A DNA stretch of 64,000 nt, from NCBI RefSeq assembly GCF_003096415.1, contig NZ_QEKH01000001.1, positions 1-64,000 on the forward strand, given 5' to 3'. Position 1 is the first letter of the stretch. Each line of letters starts with the position of its first letter. The stretch is from Victivallis vadensis (GTDB lineage Bacteria > Verrucomicrobiota > Lentisphaeria > Victivallales > Victivallaceae). Shown piece by piece: positions 34,988 to 43,172 of the stretch. A model generated the notes under the pieces. The model had not been told where the DNA came from, did not search any database, and worked only from the letters and a program-made list of their open reading frames with translations. A program made the translations under genes and the position numbers.

Positions 34988-36993
34988 CCGCTTTGCTCGA
35001 CTACGTCAATCCGCTGCAGGGGAGCGACTCCGAGTTTCACTACTCGACCGGCAATACCCTGCCGCTGGCGGGACCGCCTTATGCAATGACCCATTGGAGC
35101 ATCGAAAACCGGGACGACGTGCGGTTCTTCACGCCGCGCAGCCGCTGTTTTCACGGCATCCGGGCGACCCACCAGCCGAGTCCGTGGATCGGGGATTACG
35201 GCACCTTCCTGATCCTGCCGCAGACCGGGCCGGAACTGCTCGATCCCGAAGCGCGCATCGGCGTATACGATCCGCGACGGCTCCGGTTCACCCCCGCCGG
35301 TTTCTCGTTGCATCTCAACCGTTACCGCGTCGACGTCGATCTTGCCGCGACCGCTCGCTGCGCGTGGCTGCGCTTCACTTTTCCGGCCGAAGTTCCGAAA
35401 CGGATCATCTTCGACCTGAAGTGCGGCCGTTCGGAACTGAAACAGGACGGTTCGCACACCTTTCACGGCCATACCTCCAATCACAATGGCGGCGTGCCGG
35501 AGAATTTCCGGTTTCACTTCGTCGCACACTGTTCGGCCGCCGTGGCGAAATTCCACTGCGGCGTGTTGGAACTGCCGCCCGAAACCACCGTCGCGGAGCT
35601 GCGGATCGGCACTTCCTTTCTCTCTCCGGAGCAGGCGGAACGGAACCTGCGCGAACTCGCCGCCACGCTGGAGGAGACCGCCGCCCGAACCGCCGCGAGC
35701 TGGGAAGAAAAACTTGCCGCGATTCAGGTTGACGCCGACGAACGCACCCGCCGCATTCTTTACACCTGTTTGCACCGGACAATGCTGTTTCCGCGTGAAT
35801 TTCACGAATTCGATGGTTCCGGCAACCCGATCCACTACAGTCCGTACAGCGGAACCGCACGGCCCGGAGTGCTTTACGCCGACAACGGTTTCTGGGACAC
35901 CCACCGCACCGTCTACCCGCTGCTGTCGCTGCTCGACCCGGCGCGATACGGAGAAATCCTCTCCGGCTGGCTTAACGCCGCCCGCGAAGGCGGCTGGTTT
36001 CCGCGCTGGAGCAGTCCCGGTTACCGCAGCTGCATGACCGGCACCCATATCGACGCGGTCTATGCCGACGCGGCGGTCAAGGGGATCGGCGGCTTCGACC
36101 TCGCCGAAGCGTGGCGTTATCTGTTGAAAAATGCGTATGAACCGGTCGAACCGCACGGGCTTTTCGGGCGGCGCAACCTCGCGGAGTACATCCGGTACGG
36201 TTTCGTGCCGGACGATCAGTGCGAACACGCCGCATCGCGCACGATGGACTACGCCGCCAATGACTTCTGTCTGGCGCAGATCGCCGGAATACTCGGAGAC
36301 GCCGTCCATTGCGACGACCTTCTCCGCCGCAGCCGGAACTACCGGAATTTATGGAATCCGGCCGCCGGAATCCTGCAGGGACGCCGTGCCGACGGCACTT
36401 TTTCCGCCCTCTCCCCGACCGATTGGAACCGCACCTACATTGAGGGTTCAAGCTGGCAGTGCGGTTTCGCGGTTCCGCACGATCCCGAAGGGCTGATCGG
36501 ACTTTTCGGCGGCCCTGCCGCAACCGTCGCCCGGCTCGACCGGATGCTGGAGGCCCCGCCTGACTTCCAGACCGGCGCTTACGGCAAAGAGATTCATGAA
36601 ATGGCCGAAATGGCGTTGGCCGGGTTCGGCCAGTACGCCCACTCCAACCAGCCGGTTCACCATGTGCTGTGGCTCTACACGCTGGCCGGGGCGCGCGGCA
36701 AAGCCGCCGCCGCGATCCGCCGCGTCACGGAAGGACTTTATACGCCCGACACCCTGCCGGGGGATGAGGACAACGGCGAGATGTCCGGCTGGTATGTGTT
36801 TGCACAGATGGGCTTTTATCCCTTCTGCCCCGGCAGGCCGGAGTATGTGCTCGCCGCGCCGCAGCATCCGATGCAAATCAGGCTCGGCAACGGCAGGATG
36901 CTGGAGCTTGCGCCCGGCTCCGCCGGAACGGCCCGCACGATTTCCCACTCCGAACTGCTCGCCGGAGGAAAAATCCAGGAACTTCACCCCTGA
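34984..36993 (+). CDS. GH92-family glycoside hydrolase (alpha-mannosidase type)
   Basis: 669 residues. The N-terminal beta-sandwich and C-terminal (alpha/alpha)6 barrel of GH92 are seen by motifs: GFWDTHRTVYPLLSLLDP, TGTHIDAVYADAAVKG, EGSSWQCGFAVPHDPEGL and the hallmark LPGDEDNGEMSGWYVFAQMGFYP near residues 591-613. The family contains calcium-dependent exo-alpha-mannosidases. No signal peptide is present, so it probably acts on imported oligosaccharides. Coupled to the preceding secreted hydrolase by a 4-bp overlap; last gene of the regulator-pseudopilin operon. Confidence 0.9.
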   Translation: MTALLDYVNPLQGSDSEFHYSTGNTLPLAGPPYAMTHWSIENRDDVRFFTPRSRCFHGIRATHQPSPWIGDYGTFLILPQTGPELLDPEARIGVYDPRRLRFTPAGFSLHLNRYRVDVDLAATARCAWLRFTFPAEVPKRIIFDLKCGRSELKQDGSHTFHGHTSNHNGGVPENFRFHFVAHCSAAVAKFHCGVLELPPETTVAELRIGTSFLSPEQAERNLRELAATLEETAARTAASWEEKLAAIQVDADERTRRILYTCLHRTMLFPREFHEFDGSGNPIHYSPYSGTARPGVLYADNGFWDTHRTVYPLLSLLDPARYGEILSGWLNAAREGGWFPRWSSPGYRSCMTGTHIDAVYADAAVKGIGGFDLAEAWRYLLKNAYEPVEPHGLFGRRNLAEYIRYGFVPDDQCEHAASRTMDYAANDFCLAQIAGILGDAVHCDDLLRRSRNYRNLWNPAAGILQGRRADGTFSALSPTDWNRTYIEGSSWQCGFAVPHDPEGLIGLFGGPAATVARLDRMLEAPPDFQTGAYGKEIHEMAEMALAGFGQYAHSNQPVHHVLWLYTLAGARGKAAAAIRRVTEGLYTPDTLPGDEDNGEMSGWYVFAQMGFYPFCPGRPEYVLAAPQHPMQIRLGNGRMLELAPGSAGTARTISHSELLAGGKIQELHP

Positions 36994-36999
36994 CCGCGC

Positions 37000-37028
37000 T
37001 TGACCGGAACTCCTTTCCGTGATAGATT
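37000..37028 (+). promoter_or_regulatory. Promoter of the second aldo/keto reductase
   Basis: TTGACC (37000-37005), 17-bp spacer, TAGATT (37023-37028); the ATG is at 37061. Confidence 0.55.
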
Positions 37029-37060
37029 GAACATCATACCATTGCGAAAGGAACCATTTC

Positions 37061-37978
37061 ATGAAAAGCATCAATCTCGGCAACAGCGGACTCGAAGCCT
37101 CCGCCGTCGCACTCGGCTGCATGCGCATCGCGGAACTCGGAGCATCCGAACTTGCGCAGCTGATCGACGCCTGCCTCGAAGCCGGCATCGATTTTTTCGA
37201 CCATGCGGACATCTACGGCGGCGGACGCTGCGAGGAGCGGTTCGGCGAATATCTGCACACTCACCCCGGCGTGCGCGACCGTATTCTCATTCAGTCCAAA
37301 TGCGGCATCCGCCCCGGCTTTTTCGACTTCTCGCTGCCGCACATCCTGCACTCGGTGGATCAGAGCCTGACCCGGCTTCAGACCGATCATCTCGACGTGC
37401 TGCTGCTTCACCGTCCCGATACGCTGATGGAGCCGGAGGAGGTCGCCGAAGCCTTCACGCATCTGCATCAGTCCGGCAAGGTGCGTCATTTCGGCGTCAG
37501 CAACCAGAATCCGTCGCAGATGGCGTTGCTCCAGAAGTATGTGCCGTTCAAGCTGATCGCCGATCAGCTCCAGTTCGGTCCCGCCCACACTCCCCTGGTC
37601 GACTCCGGGTTGAATGTGAACATCAAAAGTCCCCTCGGCACCATGTACGACGGCGGCGTGCTCGAATATTGCCGGCTCAATGAAATCACCATCCAGACCT
37701 GGTCGCCGTTTCTGTTCGGCTTCTTTGAGGGCGTATTCCTGACTTCGGAACGCTACACGGAACTGACCCGCACCCTCGGCCGGATCGGCGAACGTTACCG
37801 GCTCAGCCCCGGTGCGGCGGCGGTCGCATGGGTCGCGCGCCATCCCGCGAAAATTCAGACGATCATCGGCTCGACCAAACCGCAGCGGGTCCGCGAAAAT
37901 GCCCGGGGCGCCGATGTGGAGCTTACTCGCGAAGAATGGTACGAAATCTACCGTTCGGCGGGCAACCGGCTTCCATAA
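37061..37978 (+). CDS. Aldo/keto reductase (YdhF-like)
   Basis: 305-residue NAD(P)H-dependent reductase. The AKR tetrad is present: Asp and Tyr in FFDHADIYGGG, Lys in IQSKCG, His in LLLHRPD. Other signatures are VRHFGVSNQNPSQM and IIGSTKPQRVREN near the end, closest to the YdhF/AKR11-type branch. AAAGGAA precedes the ATG. It is not closely related to the reductase at 560-1423 beyond family level. Substrate unknown; the context suggests sugar metabolism. Confidence 0.9.
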   Translation: MKSINLGNSGLEASAVALGCMRIAELGASELAQLIDACLEAGIDFFDHADIYGGGRCEERFGEYLHTHPGVRDRILIQSKCGIRPGFFDFSLPHILHSVDQSLTRLQTDHLDVLLLHRPDTLMEPEEVAEAFTHLHQSGKVRHFGVSNQNPSQMALLQKYVPFKLIADQLQFGPAHTPLVDSGLNVNIKSPLGTMYDGGVLEYCRLNEITIQTWSPFLFGFFEGVFLTSERYTELTRTLGRIGERYRLSPGAAAVAWVARHPAKIQTIIGSTKPQRVRENARGADVELTREEWYEIYRSAGNRLP

Positions 37979-38012
37979 TCCGGAAATTCCATTCCGATTC
38001 CGCGAAAATCAT

Positions 38013-38041
38013 TTGAAATCCATTAGAATCGTCATTATATT
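38013..38041 (+). promoter_or_regulatory. Promoter of the membrane glycosyltransferase
   Basis: TTGAAA (38013-38018), 17-bp spacer, TATATT (38036-38041), 37 bp before the ATG. Confidence 0.65.
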
Positions 38042-38078
38042 AAATGGTTTTTGAACGAGCGGAATCGGGAATGGTATC

Positions 38079-39413
38079 ATGTACAGGTTGAAACGCTGGG
38101 GCCGGATCGTGGTCCTGGCCATTATTTTTATTCTTTCGGGAGTGATGTTTTCCCAGTATTATGACTGCTGGGTTCAGGAGGATTCTCCATTTGACCGGTT
38201 TTCGCTGGCCTTCACGTTTTTCTTTCTCTGCTGCCCATTGGGATATTTCCTGCTGATCGCGGTCTGCCGGTATTTTTTCTACCGGGAAATTCCGACGGTG
38301 CCGCCGGAAGAACTCCCGGTCTGTACCGTCATCATTCCCGCCTACAACGAGGGCGAAACCATCAAGCTCGCACTCGAAAGCGTCTGCCGCAGCGAATATC
38401 CCGCCGACAAGCTCGAAATCATCGCCGTCAACGACGGCAGCATCGACGACACCCTCCGCTGGATGCAGCAGGCGGCGGAAGAGTCCGGCGGCCGCATCCG
38501 GGTGATCACTTACCCGGAAAACCGCGGCAAGCGCTACGCGCTCTACCAGGGGTTCCGCAGCGGTTCCGGCGAAGTTTTCGTAACGGTGGACAGCGACTCG
38601 CTGCTGAAACCGGATGCGCTGGCCCGGATGGTTTCCCCGTTCCGGCGCGATCACTCGGTCGGCGCGGTCTCCGGCAACGTCCGGGTCGCCAACCTCGAGG
38701 GCGGGATCTTCCCGCCGATGATCGATGCCGGTTTCACCTTCGCCTTCGACTTCATCCGGGCGGGGCAGACGGTGTTCAAAAGCGTGTTCTGCACGCCGGG
38801 CGCGCTCAGCGCCTACCGCCGCACCGCCCTGATGCCGCTGCTCAACGAGTGGCTGAACCAGACCTTCTTCGGCCAACCTGCCGGAATCGGCGAGGACCGC
38901 GCACTGACCAACCTGATCCTGCGGCAGGGATACGGCGTGATCATGCAGCGTTCCGCCTACATCTATACCAACGTGCCGGAATGCTACCGCGGCATCTCCA
39001 AGATGCTGCTGCGCTGGGAAAGGAGCAACATCCGGGAGAATCTGGAGATGTACTCCTTTATCTTCCGCAATTTCCGCTTCACCGATCCGCGCCGGTGGTT
39101 CATGCTCGCGACATTGCTGTTGTATACGCTGATGACGGTGCTGCCGGTGGTGATGATCTGGTTCACCCTTTACAACATCTTCACCACCAACGGGACACTG
39201 GTGCTGAGCATTGCAGCGACCGCAATGCTGTGGTCGACGCTTCCGGCGCTGGTGAATCTGCAGCGCAATTCGCTGCGCCATATTCTGTATTGCTATTTCT
39301 ACGGAATCTTTCACGCGCTGACCCTTTTCTGGGTGGTGCCTTACGCGGTGTTCACCATCGGCAATTCGCGCTGGCTGACCCGCAGCGGAGCCAATTCCGC
39401 CGGGAAAATCTGA
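38079..39413 (+). CDS. Membrane-bound family 2 glycosyltransferase (processive type)
   Basis: 444 residues. Two N-terminal membrane helices (about 8-28 and 43-68) precede a cytoplasmic GT-A domain: VIIPAYNEGETIKLALESVC near 87-106, VNDGSIDDTL, VTVDSDSLLKPDAL (the DxD) and GEDRALTNLIL with RWERSN in place of the usual QxxRW. Three further helices lie at the C-terminus. The layout matches hyaluronan/poly-GlcNAc synthase-like enzymes and NodC. It probably makes an exported polysaccharide, but no export gene is near. The preceding reductase ends 100 bp before it. Confidence 0.88.
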   Translation: MYRLKRWGRIVVLAIIFILSGVMFSQYYDCWVQEDSPFDRFSLAFTFFFLCCPLGYFLLIAVCRYFFYREIPTVPPEELPVCTVIIPAYNEGETIKLALESVCRSEYPADKLEIIAVNDGSIDDTLRWMQQAAEESGGRIRVITYPENRGKRYALYQGFRSGSGEVFVTVDSDSLLKPDALARMVSPFRRDHSVGAVSGNVRVANLEGGIFPPMIDAGFTFAFDFIRAGQTVFKSVFCTPGALSAYRRTALMPLLNEWLNQTFFGQPAGIGEDRALTNLILRQGYGVIMQRSAYIYTNVPECYRGISKMLLRWERSNIRENLEMYSFIFRNFRFTDPRRWFMLATLLLYTLMTVLPVVMIWFTLYNIFTTNGTLVLSIAATAMLWSTLPALVNLQRNSLRHILYCYFYGIFHALTLFWVVPYAVFTIGNSRWLTRSGANSAGKI

Positions 39414-39447
39414 CCTGCCACACTCAACGGAAGGAATCCGGCAAACC

Positions 39448-40596
39448 ATGAAAATCGAACTGCAGCGCATCGCCACCGGATTTCAGGGGGAGTTCTGTTA
39501 CACCCATGCCCGCGGCGCCGCCGCCCCGGACGGGCGGGCGGTCATCACCACCCAGCCGCTTCGGCTTACCGGCAGCGACATCTTTTACGGCATGAGGGAG
39601 CTTGCCAGCTCCGACGGCGGCCGGAACTGGTCGCCGATCCGGGAAGTGCCGGAACTGGCGCGCCGCCCTTTCCCCGGCCACCCGGAATGGGAGATCGCGA
39701 TGGCGGACGCCACGCCGTTTTACCATGCCGCCACCGGAAAATTCCTGCTGACCGGTTCGAGCATGATCTACTGCAACGACGAATTCATCCCCGATCCGCG
39801 TCCCCGGCACACCGTCTGGAGCGTGATGTCCCCGGATGACGGGACATGGAGCGGCTACCGCCCTTTGATGATGCCGCACGACCCGGAGGAGACTTTTTTC
39901 AACGCGGCGGCCGCCTGTTCCCAGATTTACGAACAGCCGGACGGCGGGCTGCTGATTCCGATCTATTTCATGACCAGAGCCGAAGCCGCGACTCCGTGGC
40001 AGAGCTGTTATCGCGCCGCTGTGATGCGTTGCGGCTTCGACGGCAACGAACTGCGTTTCCTCGAATGCGGGGAGCCGCTGTCCGTGCCGGAGCCCCGCGG
40101 TTTGTGCGAACCGTCGATCATTCGCCACAATGGGCGCTTCTACCTGACCATGCGCAATGATAAAACCGGTTACGTCGCGGCCGGCGACGACGGGCTGCAC
40201 TATTCCCGCCCGGTCGAATGGCGGTTCGATGACGGCGAAGAGCTGGGCAACTACAACACCCAGCAGCACTGGATTTCCGGCGGCGGCCGCCTGTTTCTGG
40301 TCTACACCCGCCGCGCCGGAAACAACGGCCATGTATTCCGCCACCGCGCACCGCTGTTCCTGGCGGAAGTCAACCCGGATACGCTGCGCGTGATCCGTTC
40401 CACGGAGTGTATAGCGGTGCCTGAGCGCGGCGCCCGGCTCGGCAACTTCGGATGCTGCCGGATCGATGAAGGCGAATCGTGGATCGTCGTCTCCGAATGG
40501 ATGCAGTGCGACGGTCCACTCGGGCCCGCCAACTGGGAGCGGTGCATGAGCCGCGGCAGCGACAATTCGATCTTCATCGCCCGGATCCGCTTCTGA
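39448..40596 (+). CDS. Sialidase-fold (BNR/Asp-box) hydrolase-like protein
   Basis: 382 residues forming a beta-propeller of the sialidase superfamily. An Asp-box SSDGGRNWS is near residue 55, and EPRGLCEPSIIRHNGRFYLTMRND near 215-238 is typical of exo-sialidase-like families in which a Glu/Tyr pair works in catalysis. No signal peptide is seen, so it is probably cytoplasmic. True sialidase activity is not assured; many relatives of this kind are uncharacterised. The gene follows the glycosyltransferase by 34 bp and is likely co-transcribed. Confidence 0.72.
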   Translation: MKIELQRIATGFQGEFCYTHARGAAAPDGRAVITTQPLRLTGSDIFYGMRELASSDGGRNWSPIREVPELARRPFPGHPEWEIAMADATPFYHAATGKFLLTGSSMIYCNDEFIPDPRPRHTVWSVMSPDDGTWSGYRPLMMPHDPEETFFNAAAACSQIYEQPDGGLLIPIYFMTRAEAATPWQSCYRAAVMRCGFDGNELRFLECGEPLSVPEPRGLCEPSIIRHNGRFYLTMRNDKTGYVAAGDDGLHYSRPVEWRFDDGEELGNYNTQQHWISGGGRLFLVYTRRAGNNGHVFRHRAPLFLAEVNPDTLRVIRSTECIAVPERGARLGNFGCCRIDEGESWIVVSEWMQCDGPLGPANWERCMSRGSDNSIFIARIRF

Positions 40597-40599
40597 ATC

Positions 40600-40628
40600 T
40601 TGCACTTTTCCACTCCGCCGCCTATATT
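40600..40628 (+). promoter_or_regulatory. Promoter of the phosphodiesterase gene
   Basis: TTGCAC (40600-40605), 17-bp spacer, TATATT (40623-40628), immediately behind the sialidase-like gene. Confidence 0.6.
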
Positions 40629-40662
40629 ACAGGCATGGATCAACCCAATGACAGGATCAATC

Positions 40663-41217
40663 ATGAAATTGCTTTTTTTCTCGGATGTACACGGCTCCCC
40701 CGAGAGCTTTGAACTGCTGGAACGTCATATCGAATCCCACGCCCCCGACCTGCTCGTGCTGCTCGGCGACGCCCTGTACCACGGCCCGCGCAATCCCCTG
40801 CGCCCGGACTATGCGCCGCCGCAGGTGGTCGAACAGCTCAACCGCCGAAAGGAACAGATCGTGGCCGTCCGCGGCAACTGCGACAGCGAAGTCGATCAGA
40901 TGCTGCTTGAATTTCCGCTGATGTCGGATTACTCCACGCTGCTGGTTGACGGACACCGTTTCTTCCTGACCCACGGGCATCTCTGGAATCCCGGGCAGCT
41001 TCCCCCGATTCCCGCCGGCGCCGTGTTCACCTACGGCCACACCCATCTGCCCCAGTTGGAACGGCTCGAAAACGGTCGGATCGCTTTCAATCCCGGCTCC
41101 ATTTCACTGCCCAAAGGAGGAAATCCTGCCTCCTTCGGCTTCTATGAGGATGGGGTGCTCACCGTCTGCCGATTGCAGGACGCCGGGGAGATGCTGCGGC
41201 TCTCACTTGAGCCCTGA
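40663..41217 (+). CDS. yfcE: YfcE-family metallophosphodiesterase
   Basis: 184 residues, the same length as E. coli YfcE. Binuclear-metal motifs: SDVHGS near residue 7, LLGDALYHGPRN near 37-48, RGNCDSEVD, LTHGHLW and YGHTHLP. The enzyme hydrolyses phosphodiesters in vitro; its physiological substrate is not established. The start at 40663 (MKLLFFSD) has an AGGATC site and makes the conserved motif begin normally. It overlaps the convergent glycosylase gene by 15 bp at the 3' end. Confidence 0.93.
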   Translation: MKLLFFSDVHGSPESFELLERHIESHAPDLLVLLGDALYHGPRNPLRPDYAPPQVVEQLNRRKEQIVAVRGNCDSEVDQMLLEFPLMSDYSTLLVDGHRFFLTHGHLWNPGQLPPIPAGAVFTYGHTHLPQLERLENGRIAFNPGSISLPKGGNPASFGFYEDGVLTVCRLQDAGEMLRLSLEP

Positions 41218-42369
41218 TACCGCGCGACACCGGAGATAGGCGGCAAAGCGTTTCAGCCCCCGCCTCAGGGCCGGTTTCCAGCCGGAAACCCGACCGGCAT
41301 CCGGCTCCGGCCAGAAATGTTCCACCTGCAGCACTGCGTCGGCGGAACGCAGTTCGATCCGCCCGATGAAACGGTCGCCCAGCAGCACGGGAAGCACGTA
41401 GTACCCGTACTTCCGTTCAGCGGCGGGCGTGTAGACCTCCCATTTATAGGAGAAGCCGAACAGTTCGGCGATCAGTTTGCGATCCCACAGCAGATTATCC
41501 AACGGCGCGATCATGCGGCATTCGGCTGCCTCCGCCGGAGCGTTCCGCAAAACATTTTCCAGCACCGGCAGCGCCGGTCCGGGCAAATACAGCGGGTGCT
41601 TCAGCCCCTCCACCGCGACCTCGAGGAGTTCGCCGGACTCGGCCAGCTTCCGGAATGCTTCATTGCGGTGGACGCTTTTCATACCCCGTATCCCGAGCCA
41701 TGCGTCGCCGGGGCGGTTCCACAGCAGGCCGACTCCGCCGGTCCGGCGGCGCACCTGCCACAGAAAATATCCGGCGTCATCCGAATGGTCAACCTGCCGT
41801 TCCAGCAGATGCCGCGGGATCGTGTGTTCCGCCAGACTGTAGTAACGGCGTGCTCCCCGCTTGTGGTGAACCACCGCCAGCCCGGCGTGACACATGCACT
41901 CAAGAACCCCTCGGGACATCTGCTGCTGCCGATGCCAGCAGGGCATCCGCCCTTCAAGCTCAATGTCGGAAGAACAGGCGTACTCGTGTGTTTTCAGGTA
42001 ATCGCTCACGATCCGCACCGCATCGGCGTGTTCCTCCAGCCACTGCGCGTGACTGTTCCGGAACCGTGAAAAGCAGGGCCAATCCTCGACGGCACAGATT
42101 GCCATATTCTTATCCCATACATCGAACAACCGGCGTTCCCGGTAAAGCAGCTCGCCGATATCCCCCTTCCGGTAGTTCCGGCAACGCGCCTGCAACACCA
42201 GTTCCGGGTTGCGCCCGACCACATCCAGGGGATCAAACTGGATGCACCCCACCTTGCGTACATACTCCACCGTGTCGGCGGGCATTTTCAGCTCCGTTTC
42301 ATCCGAAAGATGATGATAATCAATCAGAAAACGGCAGGCGTCGCGACGGCTGATGGAATATTGCGCCAT
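41203..42369 (-). CDS. YcaQ/AlkX-type DNA glycosylase (winged-helix, crosslink repair)
   Basis: 388 residues of the HTH_42/AlkZ family, which unhooks interstrand crosslinks and removes bulky adducts. The catalytic QxD motif of the YcaQ branch is Gln44-Phe45-Asp46 in GCIQFDPLDVVGRNPELVL. The three-winged-helix core continues with LFDVWDKNMAICAVEDWP and, near the C-terminus, LLWDRKLIAELFGFSYKWEVYTPAAERKYGYYVLPVL. The start at 42369 gives MAQYSISRRDACRF, the usual family beginning. A role in genotoxin tolerance is inferred from the family. Confidence 0.9.
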   Translation of the reverse strand: MAQYSISRRDACRFLIDYHHLSDETELKMPADTVEYVRKVGCIQFDPLDVVGRNPELVLQARCRNYRKGDIGELLYRERRLFDVWDKNMAICAVEDWPCFSRFRNSHAQWLEEHADAVRIVSDYLKTHEYACSSDIELEGRMPCWHRQQQMSRGVLECMCHAGLAVVHHKRGARRYYSLAEHTIPRHLLERQVDHSDDAGYFLWQVRRRTGGVGLLWNRPGDAWLGIRGMKSVHRNEAFRKLAESGELLEVAVEGLKHPLYLPGPALPVLENVLRNAPAEAAECRMIAPLDNLLWDRKLIAELFGFSYKWEVYTPAAERKYGYYVLPVLLGDRFIGRIELRSADAVLQVEHFWPEPDAGRVSGWKPALRRGLKRFAAYLRCRAVSGLK

Positions 42370-42400
42370 GGAGGAACCTTTCGAACTTTAGGCAAAAAAA

Positions 42401-42476
42401 TGGAGCGAGTGACCGGAATCGAACCGGCGACAATCACGTTGGCAACGTGATGCTCTACCAACTGAGCTACACTCGC
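42401..42476 (-). tRNA. tRNA-Gly (GCC), copy 4 in transcription order
   Basis: Complete 76-nt cloverleaf on the minus strand: acceptor GCGAGTG/CACTCGC, D arm GCTCAGTTGGTAGAGC, anticodon GCC in a TTGCCAA loop closed by ATCACG/CGTGAT, T arm GGTTCGATTCC, encoded CCA. It is identical to the three other copies. Confidence 0.97.
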
Positions 42477-42514
42477 ACCTGCAAACCGGAAACTCCGGTT
42501 GTTTTTTCAAAAGT

Positions 42515-42590
42515 TGGAGCGAGTGACCGGAATCGAACCGGCGACAATCACGTTGGCAACGTGATGCTCTACCAACTGAGCTACACTCGC
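42515..42590 (-). tRNA. tRNA-Gly (GCC), copy 3 in transcription order
   Basis: Identical in all 76 bases to the copy at 42401-42476, with encoded CCA and GCC anticodon. Confidence 0.97.
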
Positions 42591-42628
42591 ACCTGCAAAC
42601 CGGAAACTCCGGTTGTTTTTTCAAAAGT

Positions 42629-42704
42629 TGGAGCGAGTGACCGGAATCGAACCGGCGACAATCACGTTGGCAACGTGATGCTCTACCAACTGAGCTACAC
42701 TCGC
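42629..42704 (-). tRNA. tRNA-Gly (GCC), copy 2 in transcription order
   Basis: Identical to its neighbours, with encoded CCA and GCC anticodon. Confidence 0.97.
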
Positions 42705-42739
42705 ACCTGCCCGGAAATCTGAAACTCCATCCCGAAAGA

Positions 42740-42815
42740 TGGAGCGAGTGACCGGAATCGAACCGGCGACAATCACGTTGGCAACGTGATGCTCTACCAA
42801 CTGAGCTACACTCGC
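42740..42815 (-). tRNA. tRNA-Gly (GCC), copy 1 in transcription order
   Basis: Identical 76-nt gene and the first transcribed from the promoter at 42867-42840. Its downstream spacer differs from the two identical ones, so it may be the ancestral copy. Confidence 0.97.
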
Positions 42816-42839
42816 ATGTTTCCCGTTTCCATGTCCCTT

Positions 42840-42867
42840 AATGTATCCCTGGTTTAAAAAATTGCAA
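42840..42867 (-). promoter_or_regulatory. Promoter of the tRNA-Gly array
   Basis: Minus strand TTGCAA (42867-42862), 16-bp spacer, TACATT (42845-42840), 25 bp before the first tRNA. Confidence 0.55.
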
Positions 42868-42929
42868 GCTCAGAAAATCAAAAATATATAAAAATTTGAC
42901 GGAATCGACGGATGTATCGGATTTCGTTC

Positions 42930-42957
42930 TTGCATTTTTCCCGACTGCGTATATACT
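42930..42957 (+). promoter_or_regulatory. Promoter before the small Cys-rich ORF
   Basis: TTGCAT (42930-42935), 16-bp spacer, TATACT (42952-42957). Transcription would begin near 42964, just before the small ORF, so the ORF would be the first cistron ahead of the YbaK-like gene. Confidence 0.6.
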
Positions 42958-42974
42958 TGCTCAATGGTGAAAAA

Positions 42975-43172
42975 ATGCTTGGTTATTTCCGAAAGAAACC
43001 GGTGATGAAAAGAACTGAACAAAAATGGATGGCATACTGCCGCTATAGTTGTTTGCAGAAGCGTTCCATCGTCGTCGGTCCGGATGGACAATGCCGCAAA
43101 TGTCTTCATACCCTGCAACAGCTCGGCGATGTCCGGGCGCTTTATTCCGAGGAGTTCCGATCATGTCCGTGA
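42975..43172 (+). CDS. Possible small zinc-ribbon-like protein
   Basis: 65 codons with no recognised family. The product has Cys22-x3-Cys26 and Cys40-x2-Cys43 and is basic, which could form a small zinc-binding fold. Support comes from context: a good promoter ends just upstream and the frame runs 10 bp into the YbaK-like gene, an overlap typical of coupling. Against it, no strong ribosome site is visible; the ATG at 43005 (MKRTEQ) is an alternative start. It may be only a leader. Confidence 0.4.
   Translation: MLGYFRKKPVMKRTEQKWMAYCRYSCLQKRSIVVGPDGQCRKCLHTLQQLGDVRALYSEEFRSCP

Larger units (their letters stand above)
42401..42704 (-). repeat. Tandem 114-bp repeat of tRNA-Gly plus spacer
   Basis: Copies at 42401, 42515 and 42629 recur with an exact 114-bp period. 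The 38-nt spacers at 42477-42514 and 42591-42628 are identical and contain an AACCGGA/TCCGGTT hairpin. The fourth copy at 42740 has a different 35-nt spacer. This looks like recent tandem duplication. Confidence 0.95.

Noticed and set aside
42388-42815. Repeated proteins or a CRISPR-like array
   Set aside because: The repeats are 76-nt tRNA genes with spacers that are identical or nearly so, the opposite of CRISPR spacers. The open frames there are translations of tRNA.
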